Positions 44,893-55,028 of a DNA stretch of 64,000 nt are shown here, piece after piece. Made by a program: the position numbers and the translations under genes. The stretch lies in the NCBI RefSeq assembly GCF_000739995.1, contig NZ_BBJX01000001.1, forward strand, positions 308,771 to 372,770, read 5' to 3'. Under the pieces are notes generated by a model, which had not been told where the DNA came from, searched no databases, and was given only the letters and a program-made list of their open reading frames with translations. This stretch comes from Comamonas granuli NBRC 101663 (GTDB lineage: Bacteria; Pseudomonadota; Gammaproteobacteria; Burkholderiales; Burkholderiaceae_C). Within the stretch, counting starts at the first letter, position 1, and every line of letters starts with the position of its first letter.

Positions 44893-46840
44893 GGCCCTGG
44901 GCGCGGCCCTGCTGGCGCTGCTGCTGGTGGCCGCGGCAGCGCACAGCCGTCCCTGGCACGCGCTGGAGTTCAAGAGCTTCGACCTCTGGACGCAGCTCGC
45001 CGCCCCGGGGCGCAGCGCACAGCCCGTGGTCATCCTGGCCATCGACGAACCCAGCTTCCAGCAGTTGGGGCAGGGCTGGCCGTTCGCGCGCAGCCTGCAT
45101 GCGCGCCTGATCGACCGCCTGCGCGCCGACGGGGCGGCCGCCATCGGCTTCGACGTGGTGTTTGCCGACCCCGCCGCCGACCCCGCGCAGGACGCCGCCC
45201 TGGCCCAGGCCGTGGGGCGCGCGGTGGCGGCGGGCATTCCGGTGGTGCTCGCCTCCAGCCGCGAGCGCGTGGACAGTGCCAGCGCCACGCTGTGGACCGA
45301 GGTGCAGCCCCTGCCAGCGCTGCGCGCGGCCGGCGCCGTGCCGGGCGATGCCGGGGTGGAGCCCGACGAGGACTTCGTGGTGCGCCGCGTACCGCCAGGG
45401 GCGCAGGGCTTCGCCGCCGTGCTGGCCCAGCACCTGGGCGCGCCCCGGCCCGCATCGCCGCAGCCCGGCCTGCTCGCCTACCGCGGGCCGCGCGGCAGCT
45501 TCGACACGCGCTCGTACTACCAGGCGCTGGAGCCCGGCCTGCTGCCCGCCGGCTACTTTCGCGGCAAGACCGTGCTCGTGGGGCGCTCGGCGCTCACGGC
45601 CAGCGAGCTGCAGCATGTCCAGGCCGATGCGTTCAACGCGCCCTTCGCCCTGCACGGCGGCGAGCGCCTCATTCCCGGCGTGGAAGTGCAGGCCACGCTG
45701 CTGGACAACCTCCTCACGGGCGACGGCCTGCGCCCCCTGCCCGAGGGCTGGAGCGCCCTGCTGGTGCTGCTGGCGCTGGCCGCCCTGGTGCCCGCCAGCC
45801 TGCGCTGGCACCCGGGCGCCACGGCCCTGCTGGCCGCGGCGCTGGGCACGGGCGTGCTGCTGCTGTCCTGGCTGCTGTTCAGCGCAGCGCGCCTGTGGCT
45901 GCCGCCCCTGCTGCCGCTGGCCGCGGTGCTTGCCATCTACGGGGCCACGGCGCTGGCGGCCTACGCGGCGGTGCGCCGGCGCGCGCGCCAGGTGCGCACC
46001 ATGTTCGCGCAGTACGTGCCGCCCGAGGTGGTGGCGCGCCTGGTCGCCCAGCCGCAGTCCGTGCGCCTGGGCGGCGAGGTGCGCGAGCTCACGCTGCTGT
46101 TCACCGACCTGGCGGACTTCACCACCCTGTCGGAGCAGCTCAGCGCGGAGCAGACGGCCGAGCTGCTCACCGGCTACTTCAACGCCATGACGCCGCTGAT
46201 CCACGCCACGGGCGGGACGCTGGACAAGTTCATCGGCGACGCCATCATGGCCTTCTGGGGCGCGCCCCTGGCCGATGCGCAGCACGCCGAACACGCCGTG
46301 CGCACCGCCATCGCCATGCAGCAGGCCATGGCGCCGCTGCAGGCCGAGCTGCAGGCGCGCGGCCTGCCGGCCATCCACATGCGCATCGGCCTGCACACGG
46401 GAGCGGCCGTGGTGGGCCACATGGGCTCGCGCCAGCGCTTTGCCTACACCGCCGTGGGCGACGCGGTGAACCTCGCGGCGCGGCTGGAGGGCGCGAACAA
46501 GGCCTTCGGCACGGGCATACTGCTCTCGGGCGCCACGGCGGCGCAACTGCCGGCCGACATCGCCCTGCGGCCGCTGGACGACGTGCTCGTCAAGGGCAAG
46601 ACCGAGCCCGTGCGCGTGTACACGCCCTGCGCCGACGCCCAGGCCTGCCGCCTGGCGCAGGCGGCGCTCGAGGCCTTCCAGGCGCGCGCCTGGGACGCCG
46701 CCGCCGCCCACCTGCACGCCCTGCTGGAGCGCCTGCCCGGCGACCCGGCCGCGCAGCGCCTGCTCCAGCGCATCGCCGATGCCCGCAGCCTGGCGCCGGA
46801 CGCGCCCTGGACCGCGGCGCTGGCGCTGGACAAGCTCTGA
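44873..46840 (+). CDS. CHASE2-domain adenylate/guanylate cyclase (second in window)
   Basis: The 655-residue membrane enzyme has TM1 (about 5-23), a CHASE2 sensor (about 25-285), three TM helices (about 290-370) and a class III cyclase domain. Metal ligands are Asp412 (FTDLADFTTL) and Asp456 (FIGDAIMAFW); Lys452 in LDKFIGD and Asp in AVGDAVNLAARLEG favour ATP. The gene starts inside the end of the FecR-barrel gene (20-base overlap), so the two are translationally coupled. FecR/CHASE2-cyclase pairs are known as a recurring neighbourhood. Signal flow from barrel to cyclase is inference. Confidence 0.92.
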   Translation: MRATVFKALGAALLALLLVAAAAHSRPWHALEFKSFDLWTQLAAPGRSAQPVVILAIDEPSFQQLGQGWPFARSLHARLIDRLRADGAAAIGFDVVFADPAADPAQDAALAQAVGRAVAAGIPVVLASSRERVDSASATLWTEVQPLPALRAAGAVPGDAGVEPDEDFVVRRVPPGAQGFAAVLAQHLGAPRPASPQPGLLAYRGPRGSFDTRSYYQALEPGLLPAGYFRGKTVLVGRSALTASELQHVQADAFNAPFALHGGERLIPGVEVQATLLDNLLTGDGLRPLPEGWSALLVLLALAALVPASLRWHPGATALLAAALGTGVLLLSWLLFSAARLWLPPLLPLAAVLAIYGATALAAYAAVRRRARQVRTMFAQYVPPEVVARLVAQPQSVRLGGEVRELTLLFTDLADFTTLSEQLSAEQTAELLTGYFNAMTPLIHATGGTLDKFIGDAIMAFWGAPLADAQHAEHAVRTAIAMQQAMAPLQAELQARGLPAIHMRIGLHTGAAVVGHMGSRQRFAYTAVGDAVNLAARLEGANKAFGTGILLSGATAAQLPADIALRPLDDVLVKGKTEPVRVYTPCADAQACRLAQAALEAFQARAWDAAAAHLHALLERLPGDPAAQRLLQRIADARSLAPDAPWTAALALDKL

Positions 46841-46927
46841 GCACGGCACCCCGGGCAAATCTGGGATGATGGGAGGGTGGGGCCGCTGCCGCGGGTGCCG
46901 CGGCCGATTGCAGAGAAAGGAGAACCC

Positions 46928-47272
46928 ATGCAAGTTCAAGTCCACACCGACAACAAGATCCAGGGCGGCGAATCGCTGGCCCAGTGGATGCAGAAGGAGA
47001 CCGTCGAGCGGCTGGCGCGCTTTCGCGACCAGGTCACGCGTGTGGAAGCCTTTTTGTCCGATGAGGATGCCGGCAAATCCGGCGCCAACGACAAGCGCTG
47101 CCGCCTGGAAGCCCGCCCTGCCGGCCGCCAGCCTGTCACCGTGACGGCCGACGCCGACAAGCTGGCCGATGCCTTCACGGGCGCCATCGACAAGCTGCTG
47201 CGCGCCCTGGAGCACGACCTGGGCCGCGCCAAGGACCGCAACGGGCGCGAAACCATCCGCACGGGGGAATGA
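46928..47272 (+). CDS. HPF/RaiA-like ribosome-associated protein
   Basis: This 114-residue protein starts MQVQVHTDNKIQGGESL and ends in a basic helix (KLADAFTGAIDKLLRALEHDLGRAKDRNGRET). The beta-alpha-beta-beta-beta-alpha pattern and sequence fit the sigma-54 modulation/HPF family that binds the decoding region of idle ribosomes. Betaproteobacterial members of this shorter type are often called HPF/RaiA-family without experimental proof. AAGGAG lies 7 bases upstream of the ATG. Confidence 0.82.
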   Translation: MQVQVHTDNKIQGGESLAQWMQKETVERLARFRDQVTRVEAFLSDEDAGKSGANDKRCRLEARPAGRQPVTVTADADKLADAFTGAIDKLLRALEHDLGRAKDRNGRETIRTGE

Positions 47273-47318
47273 GCCCCCGCCACCCTCCGCCCGCGCGCCC
47301 ACGGCCTGCGGGCGGATT

Positions 47319-47373
47319 GCTATACATTCAATAGCTTCTCACGCTTTATCCATGGCCCTTGGGGCCATTTTTT
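47319..47373 (+). repeat. Dispersed ~55-bp repeat, copy 8 (slyX leader)
   Basis: This is the only forward-orientation copy in the window: GCTATAC, 7 bases, AGCTTCTCACGC, 11 bases, then CCCTTGGGGCC with TTTTTT. It ends 3 bases before the slyX ATG, so it forms the start region of that gene. Confidence 0.8.
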
Positions 47374-47376
47374 ATT

Positions 47377-47595
47377 ATGGACACCGTGGAATCCCTGCAA
47401 CAGCGCCTGGCCGACCTGGAGCTCAAGGTGGCCGACAACGACGACCTGCTGGACCAGATGAACCTGGCGCTGTACCGGCAGCAGCAGCACATCGACCGGC
47501 TCACGCGCGAGCTCGCCCTGCTGCGCCAGCAAATGCCCGAGCCGGGCAGCGGCGCGCCGCGCAGCCTGCGCGACGAGATTCCGCCGCACTACTAG
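47377..47595 (+). CDS. slyX: SlyX family protein
   Basis: This 72-residue coiled-coil protein starts MDTVESLQQRLADLELKVADNDDLLDQMN and ends in RSLRDEIPPHY; the terminal PPHY is the SlyX hallmark. Its function is unknown in all species. No Shine-Dalgarno precedes the ATG: the immediate upstream DNA is the T-rich end of a dispersed repeat. It could therefore be a weakly translated or leaderless gene. Confidence 0.9.
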   Translation: MDTVESLQQRLADLELKVADNDDLLDQMNLALYRQQQHIDRLTRELALLRQQMPEPGSGAPRSLRDEIPPHY

Positions 47596-47598
47596 AGA

Positions 47599-47716
47599 AC
47601 ATCCCCCTGCGGCGCTGCGCGCCTTCCCCCTTCTCGTACAGCGCTGCGCGCTGCGGAAGGGGGACGCCACCCGCGCGGCGGGGCGGCCCTTGCGCGGTGG
47701 CCGCTGGCCTGGGGGC
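47599..47716 (+). repeat. Second dispersed repeat (~120 bp), copy B
   Basis: This element matches the reverse complement of 16348-16467 along its length. Common blocks are GCTGCGCGCTGCGG, GGGGGACGCCACC, CGCGGCGGGGCGGCCCTTGC and CGGTGGCCGCTGG. It lies in the spacer between slyX and gap and may form long hairpins. Confidence 0.8.
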
Positions 47717-47766
47717 ATGTCCGCTTCCTAGGCCGCGGATAGTGCAATCACCATGGATCGCGGCAT

Positions 47767-47800
47767 AAAAAAACCGGCCGCCCTTGCGGGCCGGCCGGTT
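47767..47800 (-). terminator. Rho-independent terminator of the tkt-gap operon
   Basis: Read on the minus strand, AACCGGCCGGCCC pairs with GGGCGGCCGGTT (one bulge, 4-base loop) and runs into seven U residues (A run at 47767-47773 on the plus strand). It lies 27 bases after the gap stop. Confidence 0.88.
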
Positions 47801-47826
47801 GCGTTCCTGAGCGAATCAGGCGCGGA

Positions 47827-48843
<1,017 letters not shown>

Positions 48844-48868
48844 TCATTGCAAAACTCTCGCGGGCCGC

Positions 48869-50914
48869 TCATTTGCGCTTGAGCACGGCCTGCACCGTGG
48901 CAGCCACGTTCTCGGCGGTGAAGCCGAAGTGCTGGAACAGCACGCCGGCGGGGGCCGATTCGCCGTAGCGGTCGATGCCGACCACGGCCGCGCAGCCGTA
49001 CTTCCACCAGCCGTCGGTCACGCCCATCTCCACGGCGATGCGCGGCAGGCCCTTGGGCAGCACGGATTTCTTGTACTTCACGTCCTCGCGGTCGAAGGTG
49101 GTGGTGCTGGGCATGGAGACCACGCGCACGGCGATCTTCTTGGCGGCCAGCAGCTTTTGCGCGGCCAGGGCCAGTTGTACCTCGGAGCCGGTGGCAACGA
49201 TGACGGCCTGGGCTTTCTTCTTCAGGCCCACGTCCTTGGGCTCGGAGAGCACGTAGGCGCCGCGCGAGATGTCGCCCAGATCGCGTTTGGGGCAATAAGG
49301 CAGGTTCTGGCGGGAGAGCAGCAGCGCCGTGGGCTGCTCGCGGTTGGACAGGGCCACGCTCCAGGCCACGGCCGTTTCGGCCGTGTCGGCGGGGCGCCAG
49401 ACGTCCAGGCCGGGGATCAGGCGCAGGCTGGCGGCGTGCTCCACCGACTGGTGCGTGGGGCCGTCCTCGCCCAGGCCGATGGAGTCGTGCGTGAACACGT
49501 GGATCACGCGCTGCTTCATCAGCGCGGCCATGCGGATGGCGTTGCGGCTGTAGTCGCTGAAGGTGAGGAAGGTGCCGCCGTAGGGGATGAAACCGCCGTG
49601 CAGCGCGATGCCGTTCATGATGGCGGCCATGCCGAACTCGCGCACGCCGTAGTTGATGTGGCGGCCGCCGACTTTTTCACCGTTGGCCGCTTCGGTCTTG
49701 ACCACCTGGCCCTGCATGTCAAAACGCAGGTTGGGCGTGCTCTTGGTGTTGGTGAGGTTGGAGCCGGTGAGGTCGGCGCTGCCGCCCAGCAGCTCGGGCA
49801 AGGCGGCGGTGAAGGCTTCGAGCGCCAGTTGGCTGGCCTTGCGGCTGGCCACGGTCTCGGCCTTGGTGTGCGCACCCACCACGGCGTCCACGGCCGTCTG
49901 GGCGAAGTGCGCAGGCAGGTCGCCGCTCATGCGGCGCGTGAACTCGGCCGCCAGCTCGGGGAAGGCGGCCTGGTAGGCGGCAAAGCGCTCGTTCCACGCC
50001 TGCTCGGCAGCGTGGCCGGTGGCGCGCGCGTTCCAGTCGGCGTAGACCTCGTCGGGCACGGCAAAGGGCGCGTGGTTCCAGCCCAGGGCTTCGCGCGAGA
50101 GCGCGATTTCCTCGGCGCCCAGCGGCTCGCCGTGGGCCTTGGCGGTATTCACGCGGTTGGGCGAGCCCTTGCCGATGTGCGTCTTGCAGATGATGAGCGA
50201 GGGGCGCTCGGTCTGCTGGTGCGCCTCGGCGATGGCGGCGGCCACCTTGTCGGCGTCGTGCCCGTCGATGGGACCGATCACGTTCCAGCCGCTGGCCACG
50301 AAGCGCAGCGCCGTGTTGTCGATGAACCAGGGCTGGACGGAGCCGTCGATGCTGATGCCGTTGTCGTCGTACAGCGCCACGAGCTTGTTCAGCTTCCAGG
50401 CGCCGGCCAGCGAGATGGCCTCCTGGCTGATGCCTTCCATCAGGCAGCCGTCGCCCAGGAAGACGTAGGTGTGGTGGTCCACCACGGTGTGGCCGGCGCG
50501 GTTGAACTCGGCGGCCAGCAGTTTCTCGGCCAGGGCCATGCCCACGGCGTTGGTGACGCCCTGGCCCAGCGGGCCGGTGGTGGTCTCCACGCCGGGGGTG
50601 TGGCCGACCTCAGGGTGGCCCGCGGTGCGGCTGCCGAGCTGGCGGAAGTTCTTGAGCTCCTGCAGGGGCAGGTCGTAGCCCGTGAGGTGCAGCAGCGCGT
50701 AGAGCAGCATGGAGGCGTGGCCGTTGGACAGCACGAAGCGGTCGCGGTCGAACCACTGCGGATTCGCGGGGTTGTGCTTGAGGTGCCGCGCCCACAGCCC
50801 CACGGCCATGTCGGCCATGCCCATGGGGGCGCCGGGGTGCCCGGAGTTGGCTTGTTGAACGGCATCCATTGCGAGTGCGCGGATCGCATTCGCCATTTGT
50901 TGAGAATTGGCCAT
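48869..50914 (-). CDS. tkt: Transketolase
   Basis: The 681-residue thiamine-diphosphate enzyme moves two-carbon units in the pentose-phosphate and Calvin cycles. The start region is [22 protein letters not shown]; the ThDP site is [13 protein letters not shown], with later [25 protein letters not shown] and the C-terminal regulatory fold. The length is normal (E. coli 663). It is divergent from murU with an 89-base spacer and followed by gap. No Rubisco genes are in the window, but dabAB lies 4 kb away. Confidence 0.97.
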   Translation of the reverse strand: MANSQQMANAIRALAMDAVQQANSGHPGAPMGMADMAVGLWARHLKHNPANPQWFDRDRFVLSNGHASMLLYALLHLTGYDLPLQELKNFRQLGSRTAGHPEVGHTPGVETTTGPLGQGVTNAVGMALAEKLLAAEFNRAGHTVVDHHTYVFLGDGCLMEGISQEAISLAGAWKLNKLVALYDDNGISIDGSVQPWFIDNTALRFVASGWNVIGPIDGHDADKVAAAIAEAHQQTERPSLIICKTHIGKGSPNRVNTAKAHGEPLGAEEIALSREALGWNHAPFAVPDEVYADWNARATGHAAEQAWNERFAAYQAAFPELAAEFTRRMSGDLPAHFAQTAVDAVVGAHTKAETVASRKASQLALEAFTAALPELLGGSADLTGSNLTNTKSTPNLRFDMQGQVVKTEAANGEKVGGRHINYGVREFGMAAIMNGIALHGGFIPYGGTFLTFSDYSRNAIRMAALMKQRVIHVFTHDSIGLGEDGPTHQSVEHAASLRLIPGLDVWRPADTAETAVAWSVALSNREQPTALLLSRQNLPYCPKRDLGDISRGAYVLSEPKDVGLKKKAQAVIVATGSEVQLALAAQKLLAAKKIAVRVVSMPSTTTFDREDVKYKKSVLPKGLPRIAVEMGVTDGWWKYGCAAVVGIDRYGESAPAGVLFQHFGFTAENVAATVQAVLKRK

Positions 50915-51021
50915 CGGGGCGGCTCCGGAAGGGGCGGTAGAGGTGGGGAAACCCCCGATTTTAGCGGCCCGCCCCGAAACAGCCCGACAGGCCCCGCCCA
51001 GCGATGCACTACAGTGCCGCC

Positions 51022-51801
51022 ATGCCTGCCGCCGCGCCCTCTTGCCCTGCCCCGCAGCAGCCCCCCGCCTTGCTCCTGGCCGCAGGCCGGGGCGAACGCA
51101 TGCGGCCGCTCACCGACACCTGCCCCAAGCCCCTGCTGGCCGTGCGCGGCCAGCCGCTGCTGCAGTGGCATTTGCAGGCGCTGCATGCGGCCGGGGTGCG
51201 CCGCGCGGTCATCAACACGGCCTGGCTGGGGGAGCGGATCAGCGCGCATTTCCAAGACACTTTCAGCCCCCAGGGCGCACCAGACAAGCGCGAGGCGCTA
51301 TCTATTTCCTACTCGCACGAGGGCCGGGACTTTGGCGGCGCACTGGAGACGGCAGGCGGCATCGCGCGTGCGCTGCCGCTGCTGGGCGACATCTTCTGGC
51401 TGGCCGCAGGCGACGTGTTCGTGCCCGGCTTCGGCTTTGACGCCGCCGCGGCGCAGGCCTTCGCCGCCAGCCCCATGCTGGCCCACCTGTGGCTGGTGCC
51501 CAACCCGGCGCACCACCCGCGCGGCGACTTCGGCCTCTCGCCCGAGGGCCTGGCGCTGAACCTGCCGCCCGACCACCCCGGCCCGCGCTACACCTACAGC
51601 ACCATCGCCCTGCTGCGCGCTGCGCTGCTGGCGCCGCCCTGGTGCGACATTCCCCCCGGCAACCCGCAGGGGCTTGCGGCGCCGCTGGCGCCGCTCCTGC
51701 GCCGCGCCATGGACAATGGCCGGGTGAGCGCCACGCTTTACACCGGCCCCTGGACCGATGTGGGCACGCCGCAGCGCCTGCAAGAGCTCAATACACCATG
51801 A
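51022..51801 (+). CDS. murU: Nucleotidyltransferase, probable N-acetylmuramate-1-P uridylyltransferase
   Basis: This 259-residue sugar-nucleotidyltransferase has [23 protein letters not shown] at its start and later WLAAGDVFV and [14 protein letters not shown]. It matches MurU of the Pseudomonas cell-wall recycling pathway, which makes UDP-MurNAc and bypasses de novo synthesis (intrinsic fosfomycin tolerance). Its usual partner amgK is not in the window. An ATG at 51004 is possible; 51022 was chosen because TACAGT just upstream looks like a -10 element. The stop overlaps the pepP ATG. Confidence 0.83.
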   Translation: MPAAAPSCPAPQQPPALLLAAGRGERMRPLTDTCPKPLLAVRGQPLLQWHLQALHAAGVRRAVINTAWLGERISAHFQDTFSPQGAPDKREALSISYSHEGRDFGGALETAGGIARALPLLGDIFWLAAGDVFVPGFGFDAAAAQAFAASPMLAHLWLVPNPAHHPRGDFGLSPEGLALNLPPDHPGPRYTYSTIALLRAALLAPPWCDIPPGNPQGLAAPLAPLLRRAMDNGRVSATLYTGPWTDVGTPQRLQELNTP

Positions 51802-53195
51802 CCCTGACCGTTCCCCTTTCCGTGTACGCGCAGCGCCGTGCGCGCCTGGCTGCGCAACTGGGCGCTGGCGGCATCGCCATCGTGCCCACGGCGCCCGAGC
51901 GCATGCGCAACCGCGACAGCGACTACGCCTACCGCCACGACAGCTACTTCCACTACCTCACGGGCTTTACCGAGCCGGGCGCCTGGCTGGTGCTCACGGC
52001 CGACGGCCGCAGCACGCTGTGGTGCCAGCCCAAGGACATGGAGCGCGAGATCTGGGACGGCTACCGCCTGGGCCCCGAGGCCGCCGTGGCCGCGCTGGGC
52101 GTGGACGAGGCCTACTCCGTCGCCGAGCTGGACCAGCGCCTGCCGCGCCTGCTGGAGAACCGCGCCTGCGTGTGGTACCCCTTTGCCACGCACGCCGGCC
52201 TGGCCGCGCGCGTGGAGGGCTGGCTGGCCCCCGTGCGTGCGCGCGTGCGCTACGGCGCCCTGTGCCCCACGCACCAGGCCGACCTGTGCCTGCTGCTCGA
52301 CGAAATGCGCCTGGTGAAGGACGCGCACGAGCTCGCCCTGATGCGCCATGCCTCCCAGATCAGCGCCCAGGCCCATGTGCGCGCCATGCAGCGCTGCGCG
52401 CGCATGCTGCGCGCCGGCCAGGAGGTGCGCGAATACCACCTGGAGGCCGAGCTGCTGCACGCCTTCCGCGAGCACGGCGCGCAGGCCCCGGCCTATGGCT
52501 CCATCGTCGCCGCGGGCGCCAACGCCTGCGTGCTGCACTACCGCGCCGACCGCGCGCCGGTGCAGGAGGGCGCGCTGGTGCTCATCGACGCGGGCTGCGA
52601 GTACGACAGCTACGCCAGCGACATCACGCGCACCTTCCCGGCGGGCGGGCGCTTCACGGGGCCGCAGCGCGCGCTCTACGAGCTGGTGCTGGCCAGCCAG
52701 GAAGCCGCCATCGCCGCCACGCGCGCGGGCGCGCGCTTCAACGCCCCGCACGACGCCACCGTGGCCGTGCTGGCGCAGGGCCTGCTGGACCTGGGCCTGC
52801 TCGACCGGAACCAGCACGGCAGCGCGCAGGACGTGATCGAGCGGCGCGCCTACTTCCGCTTCTACATGCACCGCACCGGCCACTGGCTGGGCATGGACGT
52901 GCACGACTGCGGCAGCTACGTGGAGCCCACCGAGATCGGCCAGGTGAGCGAGCGCCGGGACCCGCTCTCGGGCGAGACCATCCAGGACCGACCCAGCCGC
53001 ATCCTGCGCCCCGGCATGGTGCTGACCATCGAGCCCGGCCTGTACGTGCGCCCCGCGGCCGACGTGCCCGAGGCCTTCCACCACATCGGCATCCGCATCG
53101 AGGACGACGCCGTGGTGCACGCCCAGGGCTGCGAGCTGATCACGCGCGGCGTGCCCGTACAGGTGGACGAGATCGAGGCGCTGATGCGCGCCTGA
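51798..53195 (+). CDS. pepP: Xaa-Pro aminopeptidase (aminopeptidase P)
   Basis: The 465-residue M24B metallopeptidase removes N-terminal residues before proline. The N-terminal domain (about 1-175) includes RNRDSDYAYRHDSYFHYLTGF. The pita-bread catalytic domain has dimetal ligands in LIDAGCEYDSYASDITRTF, HRTGHWLGMDVHD, LTIEPGLYV and GIRIEDDAVV. All five ligands are in place. The ATG overlaps the murU stop (ATGA), suggesting coupling. Confidence 0.96.
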   Translation: MTLTVPLSVYAQRRARLAAQLGAGGIAIVPTAPERMRNRDSDYAYRHDSYFHYLTGFTEPGAWLVLTADGRSTLWCQPKDMEREIWDGYRLGPEAAVAALGVDEAYSVAELDQRLPRLLENRACVWYPFATHAGLAARVEGWLAPVRARVRYGALCPTHQADLCLLLDEMRLVKDAHELALMRHASQISAQAHVRAMQRCARMLRAGQEVREYHLEAELLHAFREHGAQAPAYGSIVAAGANACVLHYRADRAPVQEGALVLIDAGCEYDSYASDITRTFPAGGRFTGPQRALYELVLASQEAAIAATRAGARFNAPHDATVAVLAQGLLDLGLLDRNQHGSAQDVIERRAYFRFYMHRTGHWLGMDVHDCGSYVEPTEIGQVSERRDPLSGETIQDRPSRILRPGMVLTIEPGLYVRPAADVPEAFHHIGIRIEDDAVVHAQGCELITRGVPVQVDEIEALMRA

Positions 53196-53221
53196 CGCCC
53201 CCCGGCGCCTGCGCGGCCGGC

Positions 53222-53983
53222 TCAGGCCGGCCAGCGCACGGACGGCAATTGCTCGAACGCCGGGCGCGCGAACCAGTAGCCCTGGAAGTAGTAAATGCCC
53301 AGGGAGTGCAGCAGCCGGTACTCGGCCTCGGTCTCTATGCCCTCGGCGATCACTTCGATGTTCAACGCCTGGCACACCCCCAGGATGCCGCGGACGATGG
53401 CCTGGCGCACCGGGTCGGCGTCGATCTGGCGCACCAGCTCCATGTCCAGCTTGATGATGTCGGGCTGGAATTCGGCCAGCAGGTTGAGCCCCGCGTAGCC
53501 GGCGCCGAAATCGTCGATCGCCGTCTTGAAACCCTGGCGGCGGTACTCCTGGATGATGCGCTTGAGGTGCTCCTTGTCCACCACCTTCTCGTTTTCCGTG
53601 ATCTCGAAGATCAGGCGCTCGGTGGGGAACTGGTGCCGCCGCGCGGCTTCCAGCGTGGCGCGTATGCAGGTGGCCGCCTCGTAGACCGCGTTGGGCAGGA
53701 AGTTGATGCTCACATGGCTGTCCACGCCCAGCCGCGCGGCCAGGCCCACGGCCTTGACGCGGCAGGCCTGGTCGAACTGGTAGCGGTTGTCTTCCGTGAC
53801 CCGGCCCAGCACCTGCGCCGCCCCGCCGCCATCGAGCCCGCGCGCCAGGGCCTCGTAGGCAAACACCGTGCGCGTGCGCATGTCCACGATGGGCTGGAAG
53901 GCCATGCTGAATTCGATGCCCAGCGGCGGCCGGTCCTGGCAAGCCCGGCAGGGCGGAATGGGCGATGGCGCGGGTGTGGTCAT
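53222..53983 (-). CDS. EAL-domain cyclic-di-GMP phosphodiesterase
   Basis: This 253-residue stand-alone EAL protein has YEALARG (the EAL motif), SINFLPNAVYE (the conserved Asn), FEITEN, IDDFGAGYAGLN (loop 6 region), IKLDMELV and EGIETEAEY. Catalytic residues for metal-dependent hydrolysis of cyclic-di-GMP to pGpG are intact. No sensor domain is present. It starts 5 bases after the LysR gene's stop on the same strand, so a LysR regulator and a c-di-GMP phosphodiesterase share an operon beside the carbon transporter. A CxxC pair lies near the N-terminus (CRAC). Confidence 0.92.
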   Translation of the reverse strand: MTTPAPSPIPPCRACQDRPPLGIEFSMAFQPIVDMRTRTVFAYEALARGLDGGGAAQVLGRVTEDNRYQFDQACRVKAVGLAARLGVDSHVSINFLPNAVYEAATCIRATLEAARRHQFPTERLIFEITENEKVVDKEHLKRIIQEYRRQGFKTAIDDFGAGYAGLNLLAEFQPDIIKLDMELVRQIDADPVRQAIVRGILGVCQALNIEVIAEGIETEAEYRLLHSLGIYYFQGYWFARPAFEQLPSVRWPA

Positions 53984-53988
53984 GGGGC

Positions 53989-54930
53989 TTATCGTAAGGC
54001 ACCGGGCGCCGCCGCGCCCGCGCCGCCCTGCTCCGCCAGCGCCAGGGCCGGGGCCGCCTGCAGCAGGGCTTCCAGCCGCTCGATGCGGTGGCGGTGCGGC
54101 GTGGTGATGGCGTAGAAATGCTCATGCAACTGCGGGCATTGCCCCACGGTGCACAGCAGGCCGCTGCGCAGTTCGTCCTGCACCACCACCTCGGGCAGCA
54201 CGGCCAGCCAGCCACTGTCGCGCGCGATCAGGCGCAGCATGGCCATGTCGTCCACCTCGGCGCGCACCAGGGGCTGCACCTGCGCGGCCATGCACAGGGC
54301 GTCGAACTGCGAGCGCACGGCATGGCGCGGCCCCGGCAGGGCGATGTCCAGGCCGCCCAGGTCCTGCGGCACGCGCAGGCGCTGCCCGCCCCAGCGCCGC
54401 GCCGGGCCGATCAGGGAAATCGGCTGGCTGCCCAGGAAGCGGCTGTGCAGCGGGCGCCGGGGGTCGGCGGCCACGGCCTCGTTGGCCAGCACCAGGTCCA
54501 GCTGGTGCTCGGCCAGGCGTTCGAGCAAATGCTCCAGCGGACCGGACTCCAGCGTCAGGGCCACCGCGGCATCGCCCAGCAGGGGCCGGAACAGGTTTTC
54601 CTGGTAATTGCGCGACATGGTGGCCACGCTGCCGATGCGCAGGCGCACCACGCCCTCGCTGCGCCCCTGCAGCCGCCCAAGCATTTCCTGGCCCAGGCCG
54701 AAGATGTTCTCGGCATAGGCCTGCACCAGATGGCCGGTTTCCGTCAGCACCAGGCGCCGGCCCTCGCGCACGAACAGCGCCTCGCCCAGGCGCTCCTCCA
54801 GTTGCCGGATCTGCGCCGACAGCGAGGACTGCGAGGTGTGCAGCTCCTGCGCGGCGCGCGTCAGATGGCCCAGGCGCGCGACACGCCAGAAGTAGAACAG
54901 GTGATGGAAGTTGAGTTGCTCAAGCTGCAC
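53989..54930 (-). CDS. LysR-family regulator (NhaR-like)
   Basis: This 313-residue protein starts MQLEQLNFHHLFYFWRVARLGHLTRAAQELHTSQSS, the NhaR-type LysR helix-turn-helix. NhaR of E. coli activates a Na+/H+ antiporter. Here the gene is divergent from dabB, whose product belongs to the antiporter-like complex-I subunits. Control of dabAB is therefore the best guess, parallel to the LysR regulators near DAB loci elsewhere. An ATTGAT-N8-ATCAAT dyad lies in the 98-base spacer. Confidence 0.88.
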   Translation of the reverse strand: MQLEQLNFHHLFYFWRVARLGHLTRAAQELHTSQSSLSAQIRQLEERLGEALFVREGRRLVLTETGHLVQAYAENIFGLGQEMLGRLQGRSEGVVRLRIGSVATMSRNYQENLFRPLLGDAAVALTLESGPLEHLLERLAEHQLDLVLANEAVAADPRRPLHSRFLGSQPISLIGPARRWGGQRLRVPQDLGGLDIALPGPRHAVRSQFDALCMAAQVQPLVRAEVDDMAMLRLIARDSGWLAVLPEVVVQDELRSGLLCTVGQCPQLHEHFYAITTPHRHRIERLEALLQAAPALALAEQGGAGAAAPGALR

Positions 54931-54945
54931 TGTTCTATTTTATGA

Positions 54946-54965
54946 ATTGATTTGTTCTTATCAAT
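54946..54965. promoter_or_regulatory. Inverted repeat in the LysR-dabB spacer (candidate LysR site)
   Basis: ATTGAT-N8-ATCAAT is a perfect 6-bp dyad, 16 bases upstream of the LysR start and 64 upstream of dabB, in an AT-rich block that stands out from the GC-rich flanks. The size fits a LysR recognition site. Confidence 0.55.
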
Positions 54966-55028
54966 GTATTTTACAGAACGTATTGGGCACTGCAACATGG
55001 CGTCCGCTGACCTCCACACCGAACGCCC

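Noticed and set aside
42091..45288. 1065-codon frame on the minus strand across the FecR-barrel gene
   Set aside because: Shadow of the plus-strand gene: low-complexity product, no family features, no ribosome-binding site.
51285..51330. Possible tenth repeat copy in murU (GGCGCTATCTATTTCC)
   Set aside because: Only the 7-mer resembles the repeat; the 12-mer block does not match, and the encoded SYSHEG is a normal family motif.
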